Positions 58,579-64,000 of a stretch of DNA of 64,000 bases are shown in pieces. Each line of letters begins with the position of its first letter. Within the stretch, counting starts at the first letter, position 1. Source of the DNA: Tuwongella immobilis. GTDB lineage: Bacteria > Planctomycetota > Planctomycetia > Gemmatales > Gemmataceae. The DNA is taken from assembly GCF_901538355.1 (NCBI RefSeq), contig NZ_LR593887.1:2394920-2458919 (forward strand). The letters run 5' to 3'. The notes beneath the pieces were generated by a model. The model had not been told where the DNA came from, searched no databases, and was given only the letters and a program-made list of their open reading frames with translations. Position numbers and translations under genes: made by a program.

Positions 58579-59616
58579 TTAGCTCTTGGGCAAGGGACGA
58601 TCGCGACGCCACTTGGGCAAGAATTTGCCAGCGTCGCGGAGTTCCTTGCCGTCTTTGGCACGGATGGGTGGCATGCCGGTGCCTGCGGTGAATGTCTTCG
58701 ACAGGGCATCCCGCATCCGACTCTTCGTCTGATCCAGGATCGTCGCGTCTGGGTGCAAATGTCCTCGGAACGAATAATCCCCGTCCTCCAATCGTTCGGT
58801 ATGGGAATAGACAAACTCAATTGTCCCCGCATGCTGTCCTGCGATGCGTCGATCCATCTCCAAGCGTCGAACGAACTTGCGTTCGGGGTCGAGTTCCAAT
58901 CGCACCCAATGAACCCGCTGCATGGGGTGTCGAAATCGCGGCTCGGCCAAAATCACCGGCCCAGAACCCTTGGGATTGGCCTCGAATCGGAGTCGGAAAT
59001 TCCGCAGCAGTTCGCCCAAGAGCGTTTCCGCTTCCAATGAGCATAATTCGCAGAATATCAGAACGGGCTCGCTGACTTCATTCGGCTCATACAAGAGTCC
59101 GAGCTTTGGGCCAGGTGCCATCCAGACTCGCTGCTCATCATCTCGTCCCCAGGCGAATATTCGATCGTTTTGAATCGATTCGACCCAAAATCGATCGCCT
59201 CGTGTCCACAAATGGACCGTTCGCGGTGCGGTGAGGACGGGGAATCGTTGGCTCATTGCCGGATCCCAGTGCGTATGGATCTGGTAACAGCGATCGATCG
59301 GTTCGGCGTGGGCTTGTCGCGCTTCCTCGACGAGTCGTTCGGGGCTGGCCTGGATTTGGCCGGATTGTTGATCCCAGAATAACATTCCGCCGATGCCAAA
59401 AACCGACGCGGCCATGCCGACCAGGAGTCGGCGTCGCTGCAAGCGTCGGTGGCGGGATTGGGCCTGAGATTCGCGGATGCGTTCGAGCATCGCCTCGGGA
59501 TTGGCGCCGGCTTCGAGTCGGCGCAAATGGTCGCGGACCCAGGCATCCAGTTGACCATCACTGGGACGTTCTGGCAAGGGTTCATCGGCAGCAGCGGAAT
59601 TCGGTGGCCGATTCAT
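58579..59616 (-). CDS. One-helix membrane protein coupled to an ECF sigma factor (possible anti-sigma)
   Basis: A 345-residue protein with a cytoplasmic N-terminus (about 65 residues with SDGQLDAWVRDHLRR), one helix (about 63-82, LLVGMAASVFGIGGMLF) and a large exported domain. The layout fits ECF anti-sigma factors, though the zinc motif HxxxCxxC is absent. The exported part resembles planctomycete outer-membrane lipoprotein-sorting-like domains. Its start overlaps the sigma gene by 4 bases (ATGA). Function is inferred from layout and context. Confidence 0.7.
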   Translation of the reverse strand: MNRPPNSAAADEPLPERPSDGQLDAWVRDHLRRLEAGANPEAMLERIRESQAQSRHRRLQRRRLLVGMAASVFGIGGMLFWDQQSGQIQASPERLVEEARQAHAEPIDRCYQIHTHWDPAMSQRFPVLTAPRTVHLWTRGDRFWVESIQNDRIFAWGRDDEQRVWMAPGPKLGLLYEPNEVSEPVLIFCELCSLEAETLLGELLRNFRLRFEANPKGSGPVILAEPRFRHPMQRVHWVRLELDPERKFVRRLEMDRRIAGQHAGTIEFVYSHTERLEDGDYSFRGHLHPDATILDQTKSRMRDALSKTFTAGTGMPPIRAKDGKELRDAGKFLPKWRRDRPLPKS

Positions 59617-60161
59617 GACGACACCTCGGGGTCCAGATAAGGAGCCAGAAAATCACCTAACGTCTTTCGGGCACGATGGATCAGGACGCCGACATTGCCT
59701 GCAGACACATCCAGAATCTCGGCGATCTCGGCCTGGGAATGACCGTCTGCCTTGAGTTGGAGTGCTGCCCGCTGAATCGGCGGAAGCAACGCCATCCCGG
59801 CTGCGATTTGCTCCACAAGTTCTTGCTGCATCAGTCGTTGCTCCACGGGCTCGGGGCGTGGATCGGCTGGTTCGATCGCGGTCTGGTCGTCGTCTTGCTG
59901 ACGAAACAGACTCAGCCACGGTCGGCGGCGCGTTCGGGCATTGATGCACGCATTGGTGATTGCGCGGAGCAGAATTTTCATTCCGTCTTGCGGAAGATTG
60001 TATTCATCTGCATGTCGGAGGACTCGGCAATAGCAATCCTGAACGATATCCTCGGCCTGATGCCAGTTCCCACCCAACAGCGATCGGGCGTAACCCAGTG
60101 CGCGGGCGGAAGTTGCCAGCACCCAGGCATCGAGTGGATTCGGGTCAGGAGCACCGGGCAC
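59613..60161 (-). CDS. ECF-type RNA polymerase sigma factor
   Basis: A 182-residue sigma factor with region 2 (SLLGGNWHQAEDIVQDCYCRVLRHAD) and region 4 (LLPPIQRAALQLKADGHSQAEIAEILDVSAGNVGVLIHRARKTL). It overlaps the downstream membrane protein gene by 4 bases. The start is not decided by a strong ribosome site, but family length supports 60161. The stimulus and targets are unknown. Confidence 0.88.
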   Translation of the reverse strand: MPGAPDPNPLDAWVLATSARALGYARSLLGGNWHQAEDIVQDCYCRVLRHADEYNLPQDGMKILLRAITNACINARTRRRPWLSLFRQQDDDQTAIEPADPRPEPVEQRLMQQELVEQIAAGMALLPPIQRAALQLKADGHSQAEIAEILDVSAGNVGVLIHRARKTLGDFLAPYLDPEVSS

Positions 60162-60336
60162 CGGCTGATCCTCGACTCACAGGCTTCCGTTCCCAATTGA
60201 ACCCCACGCGGGGTCGGTCATTACATCAATTTGGGGAAGGAATTCAAATCCTACGCCAAAAATACCGGCTGCGGATACACTATTTTGCAGGCAAGCTGAC
60301 AATCGGTCTGGCATCCATGGGCGGGAGATGGTGACA

Positions 60337-61332
60337 ATGAAGGCGGCGATCATTCGAGCGACGGGCGGCCCGGAAGTTTTGGAGCTGACGGAAGTTCCGA
60401 CCCCGGAACCGCAACCTGGCCAAGTTCGTGTGCGAATTCGCGCCTCGGCAATCAATCCGATTGATACGTATATTCGTTCGGGGATGGTTGCGTTGTCACT
60501 GCCCTTGCCGGCGATTCTCGGATGTGATTTCGCCGGTGAGGTCGATGCGGTTGGCGAAGGTGTGACGCAATTCCAAGTGGGCCAACGGGTTTGGGGATCG
60601 AACCAGGGACTTGCCGGGCGATCGGGAACCCTGTGCGAATATGCCTGCATCGGGACGGAATGGGTCTACCCGACCCCCGACGCAATCCGCGATCGGGACA
60701 TGGCCGCGCTGGCATTGGTGGGAATTACCGCGCATTTGGGATTATTCGCTTGTGCGAACCTTCAGCCGGGCGAGACAGTGTTCGTCAACGGTGGTACCGG
60801 CGGCGTCGGCTCCATGGTGGTGCAGATGGCGAAGGCGGCTGGCGCAGCTGTGATTACCAGCGTTGGATCATCTGAGAAAGCGAAGCTGGCCCGCGAATTG
60901 GGAGCGGATGAGGTCATTCTCTATAAGGAAGAGAATATCTACCAAGGGGTTGCGTCGCGGACGGGAGGCAAAGGCGTCTCGGTTTGGTACGAGACGCAAC
61001 GCGAGCCGGATCTGCTGCAAACGGTGCCGGTGATGCAGCCACGGGGGCGAATCATTCTGATGGCGGGACGGCAATCGCAGGCCACGCTGCCGGTGGGGCC
61101 GTTCTATGTGAAGAATCTGGCGATTCTGGGCTTTGCGATGTTCAACTTCACGGCCCAGGAACAACGCTTGTGTGCCGATCAGATCCAGACTTGGATCCGC
61201 GAAGGCAAACTGAAAGCCTTGGTGGGATTGGAGTTACCGCTGGAACAGGCGGCAGAAGGGCATCGGGTGCAAGAAGCCAATTCGATGCAAAAGGCAGGGA
61301 CGCTCTCGGGTAAGATCGTCATCATTCCGTGA
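60337..61332 (+). CDS. qor: Zinc-independent quinone oxidoreductase (MDR family)
   Basis: A 331-residue NADPH:quinone-oxidoreductase-like enzyme of the medium-chain dehydrogenase family without zinc ligands. The GroES-like domain (MKAAIIRATGGPEVLEL) and the NADPH site (VNGGTGGVGSMVVQMAKAAGA) are clear. GGGAG lies 9 bases before the ATG at 60337, which I prefer over the ATG at 60328. It stands between the divergent ECF gene and the secreted protein pair. Confidence 0.85.
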   Translation: MKAAIIRATGGPEVLELTEVPTPEPQPGQVRVRIRASAINPIDTYIRSGMVALSLPLPAILGCDFAGEVDAVGEGVTQFQVGQRVWGSNQGLAGRSGTLCEYACIGTEWVYPTPDAIRDRDMAALALVGITAHLGLFACANLQPGETVFVNGGTGGVGSMVVQMAKAAGAAVITSVGSSEKAKLARELGADEVILYKEENIYQGVASRTGGKGVSVWYETQREPDLLQTVPVMQPRGRIILMAGRQSQATLPVGPFYVKNLAILGFAMFNFTAQEQRLCADQIQTWIREGKLKALVGLELPLEQAAEGHRVQEANSMQKAGTLSGKIVIIP

Positions 61333-61362
61333 GAATGTGCGTTTTCGGAAAGCGAGAGACGA

Positions 61363-62691
61363 ATGCGGATGCGTTGGATTCTTCCCAGCCTAGCGGCAAC
61401 GCTATTGGCCACGAGCGGGGCGATCATCGCGGCAGAATCACCTGCTGAGTCGACGAAACCGGCACGCTGTGTGAGCAAATCGGGTACCATGATTGCCCAA
61501 GAACGAACCGATCGCCCGTGGCGCAGCATCGAACAGGGAAAAGAAGTCCCAGAGAAAGAATCGATCGTGGCATTGCCCGAGGCGAGTCTGGATTCTGGCG
61601 ATGGTGCGATTCGCGTGACCGCACTGGCGGACTACGAAGGGAAATCGCCGTATCCGATTCTGGAAACAGCCTTTACGCTGTACACGCCTACGGGAGAATC
61701 GATCGATTTGGAATTGGATCGCGGTCGAATCGATCTGTTGAATATTCGCAAAAACGGGCCGGCAACTGCAGAAATTCGATTTGCCGATGAAGAATGGCGG
61801 GTCACGCTCGAAGAACCAAATAGCCAAGTTAGCATCGAACGCTTTGGCCGCTGGCAATCGGGAGCGCGGTTTGCCATCAAGCCGACCGCAACCGATCAGC
61901 CGGATGTGTTTGTGATTCTGATTGTGCGATCGGGGGCGATTAGCCTGGAAACCAAACGGCATCGCTATCGCATGACCGCCCCGCCGGGACCGGCCTTGTT
62001 GCAATGGGATAGTGTCTCCAAGATGGACGCCTTTCCGCAACGATTGGACAAACTCCCGGAATGGGCGATTTCCGATGAAAAGCCGTCGGCCACGACCTTG
62101 ACTTATCGGAAAGCATTGGAACAATTCCGACAAATCCGCTTGGAGAAGGGAATTTCCGAAGCGGTGGATGCGTTCTATACCTCGGGCGATCCGATTCGGG
62201 AACGGATTGCATTGGTGTCGATGGGCGCGATGGATGATTTGCCGCGAATTGGTGCCGCATTAAGCGAATCTCGATCGGCCGGCATCTGGGATTTCGGGGT
62301 CGTGGTCGCGCGACACTGGATCGGTCGGGGGCCGGGTGCGGACCAGGAGTTGTACCAATTTTTGCTCAACAATCGCGGTTTCTCGGTCGCCCATGCCCGG
62401 ACATTGATGGAATTGTTGCATGGATTTAGCGAAACCACGATTCATGAGCCGGGGTGTTATGAATTGTTGATTGAACTGTTGAAGCATGAACGCCCGGCAA
62501 TCCGCAACCTGGCAGGGTGGCATTTGCACCGACTCGTGCCGGACTTGCGGGAGAAAATCCCCTTTAAACCGAATGCGTCGCCGGAGGAGTCCCGACGCAC
62601 TTATGAGGCATGGAAAGCCGCGATTCCTGCGGGCAGCGTCCCGCCTAACGTGCAATCTCCGCGAGAACCCGCAAAAGGAGATCGTCCATGA
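61363..62691 (+). CDS. Secreted protein with FecR-like and HEAT-like parts, unknown function
   Basis: A 442-residue exported protein: signal peptide about residues 1-24 (ending IIAAES), a beta-rich segment of about 170 residues with repeats reminiscent of FecR-type domains, then a helical segment of about 200 residues with HEAT-like helix pairs (EAVDAFYTSGDPIRERIALVS, RPAIRNLAGWHLHRL). No catalytic site is seen. It overlaps the next gene by 4 bases. The FecR resemblance is weak and by eye. Confidence 0.6.
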   Translation: MRMRWILPSLAATLLATSGAIIAAESPAESTKPARCVSKSGTMIAQERTDRPWRSIEQGKEVPEKESIVALPEASLDSGDGAIRVTALADYEGKSPYPILETAFTLYTPTGESIDLELDRGRIDLLNIRKNGPATAEIRFADEEWRVTLEEPNSQVSIERFGRWQSGARFAIKPTATDQPDVFVILIVRSGAISLETKRHRYRMTAPPGPALLQWDSVSKMDAFPQRLDKLPEWAISDEKPSATTLTYRKALEQFRQIRLEKGISEAVDAFYTSGDPIRERIALVSMGAMDDLPRIGAALSESRSAGIWDFGVVVARHWIGRGPGADQELYQFLLNNRGFSVAHARTLMELLHGFSETTIHEPGCYELLIELLKHERPAIRNLAGWHLHRLVPDLREKIPFKPNASPEESRRTYEAWKAAIPAGSVPPNVQSPREPAKGDRP

Positions 62692-63806
62692 CTCGCACGA
62701 CCATGATTCGCCGATTGGCCACCGTATTGGGGCTGATCGTGTTTGCCTGCCCGACTTCCGCAACCTATGCCCAGTATTCGGGTTATGGCGGTAGCGGTGT
62801 GTCGATTGGCATTGGAGCCGGGTTCAACCCGATCACCCGACGATTTCAGGTGATGCCGACTGTCAATTTCGGCGTCAATAATACGAACTTTTACGGCGCG
62901 ACCAGTCCCGGCATCAACTCGACGATGCGTGGCAATGTCACCCCGTTTTACTCGTCGCGGCGTGGCAGCAGCGACCCGGCGAGCATTGCAGGGACATCCA
63001 ATCTGACGAGCGATCGTGCTCGTGGATCGCGTCGCGTGCTGGATGAGCGGCTGTACGAACTCGGCGGCACCAGCACCTCTCGGGCCGATACGCCGAATAC
63101 CACCTCGCTGATTGAACGCGCCTTGACGAATGCTCCGCTGACGGAAATTCGTTCGGGCATCACGCTCAATCAGTTGGTGGAATACATTCAATCCTCGGCA
63201 ATCGATGCGCCGCCGACTGTGAATCTGCCTGCTGGTCTTGTCACGCGATTGAATTACGCCACCAAGAATGTCGATGGCCAAGCGACCCAAGTGGGCTTGC
63301 TGCGGAACGGCGGTAAGTTCCCGTGGCCGAACGCCTTCCAAGAAATTCTGACCGCGGAGCAACGTCAGGAAATCGAACAGGCGATGCAGACGGCCTCCGC
63401 TCAGATGCAGGAAGGCAAGATCGATCCTGAAGTGAAAGCAACGCTGGAAAAAGCCAGCAAGCGGATGGACGGATTGCTGACCTTCCGGGTGCAAGATCTG
63501 GTGGCCACAGACTTTATGGACGCGAAGAAGTTCCTGCGGGAATTCGATGCGACTCTGAAGGGGCTCAGCAGCACCGACGTTGCCAAGCTGCTTCGCAATC
63601 CCAACGATTGGCGATCCATTACCACGGTGATGGGAATGGTGAAGTATCTGACCAGCAATCAGATTCGCTTCGCACCATGTTCGTTGGGCAATGAAGCGGC
63701 CTACGATCAGATGTACACGCTGTTGGTCAACTATGTGAACGATGCGGGGATTTCGCCGATTCCGAAAAATGCCATCGCCACGCCGACGATTCCAACACCG
63801 CGTTAA
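62688..63806 (+). CDS. Secreted protein of unknown function, rich in Gly/Asn at N-terminus
   Basis: A 372-residue exported protein. A signal peptide (about 1-27, ending ATYAQ) is followed by a Gly/Ser/Asn-rich stretch and then a helical body with polar repeats. I find no family. AAGGAG precedes the start, and an ATGA overlap with the preceding gene suggests they act together. A terminator follows at 63844. Confidence 0.65.
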   Translation: MTRTTMIRRLATVLGLIVFACPTSATYAQYSGYGGSGVSIGIGAGFNPITRRFQVMPTVNFGVNNTNFYGATSPGINSTMRGNVTPFYSSRRGSSDPASIAGTSNLTSDRARGSRRVLDERLYELGGTSTSRADTPNTTSLIERALTNAPLTEIRSGITLNQLVEYIQSSAIDAPPTVNLPAGLVTRLNYATKNVDGQATQVGLLRNGGKFPWPNAFQEILTAEQRQEIEQAMQTASAQMQEGKIDPEVKATLEKASKRMDGLLTFRVQDLVATDFMDAKKFLREFDATLKGLSSTDVAKLLRNPNDWRSITTVMGMVKYLTSNQIRFAPCSLGNEAAYDQMYTLLVNYVNDAGISPIPKNAIATPTIPTPR

Positions 63807-63843
63807 TCGAAGATCGTGCCGATCGACTCGTTCGTTGTGCTAC

Positions 63844-63890
63844 CCCGGTTGACCCGCGAATCGTGATGGCTTACGATCGCGGAAACCGGG
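63844..63890 (+). terminator. Terminator after the secreted protein pair
   Basis: A long nested stem: 63844-63850 with 63884-63890 (7 pairs), 63854-63859 with 63877-63882 (6 pairs) and 63861-63864 with 63873-63876 (4 pairs), loop of 8 bases, followed by T-rich TTCTTTGTTG. It lies 37 bases after the stop and fits an intrinsic terminator. Confidence 0.65.
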
Positions 63891-63918
63891 TTCTTTGTTG
63901 CAGGATGCACCGTTCGCC

Positions 63919-64000
63919 ATGCCAGTCACCGTTCATCTTCGCGCACATTCGACGTGGGCCGACCTGAGCCACGAATTTCGGGAATCCACACCCGACGCCG
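63919..64000 (+). CDS. Start of an unidentified protein, cut by the window edge
   Basis: The ATG at 63919 opens a frame that stays open to the edge (27 residues, starting MPVTVHLRAH). It lies 112 bases after the previous stop and 28 bases after the terminator. There is no clear ribosome site, so the start may be wrong. The beginning is reminiscent of MoaD/ThiS-like proteins, but this cannot be confirmed from so little sequence. Confidence 0.4.
   Translation, partial: MPVTVHLRAHSTWADLSHEFRESTPDA

Overview
This window comes from a bacterial chromosome, most probably a member of the phylum Planctomycetota (Gemmatales-like). The evidence is a PSCyt2/DUF1549-PSD1/DUF1553 protein followed by a twin-arginine DUF1501 protein and a WD40 protein, a DUF6807 (PmoA-like) protein, several ECF sigma factors paired with one-helix membrane proteins, an HU protein with an alanine/proline/lysine tail, and planctomycete-like departures in EF-Tu. 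I see no insertion sequences, prophage, CRISPR array or rRNA. By eye the left third (about 2-13 kb) is more A/T-rich than the rest.

Left part (1-19 kb). Envelope and signalling genes dominate. A Rieske protein and a c'-type cytochrome overlap by 4 bases. A chain CYTH protein-panC-mgtE is joined by ATGA overlaps. An mlaE-mlaF-mlaD (MCE) lipid-transport operon follows. On the minus strand an OmpR-type regulator, a histidine kinase and an ECF sigma factor overlap in tandem (ATGA, then TAATG), with a LolA-like secreted protein downstream. ispG, a large membrane M48 protease and an NtrB/NtrC-like pair complete the region.

Middle (19-39.6 kb). This holds a methyltransferase, a DUF6807 protein, pyrE, the DUF1549/DUF1501/WD40 trio, a secreted PpiC-type isomerase, a DegP-like protease without an obvious signal peptide, pdxJ, the HU/H1-like protein, nucleotide-sugar genes (ugd, a GDP-6-deoxy-mannose reductase, gmd), a purine nucleoside phosphorylase, a leucine-rich-repeat protein, a TGS GTPase, a RicT/PSP1 protein and two small genes.

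Right part (39.8-58.6 kb). This is one long information-processing cluster on the plus strand: tRNA-Thr(UGU)-Tyr(GUA)-Gly(UCC)-Thr(GGU)-tuf-tRNA-Trp-secE-nusG-rplK-rplA-rplJ-rplL-rpoB-rpoC-[terminator]-rpsL-rpsG-fusA. The order matches the classic thrU-tyrU-glyT-thrT-tufB plus beta plus str arrangement. Several proteins are non-standard: EF-Tu lacks the RG of switch I RGITI, EF-G lacks the domain IV RQSGGRGQYG loop, S12 has Arg at the Lys88 streptomycin position, SecE carries about 275 extra N-terminal residues with six predicted helices, and NusG and L1 have N-terminal tails. Strong hairpins lie in the tuf-trpT, rplK-rplA, rplL-rpoB and rpoB-rpoC gaps.

Right end (58.6-64 kb). An ECF sigma factor with a translationally coupled one-helix membrane protein is followed by a quinone oxidoreductase, two coupled secreted proteins of unknown function, a terminator and the start of another gene cut by the window edge.
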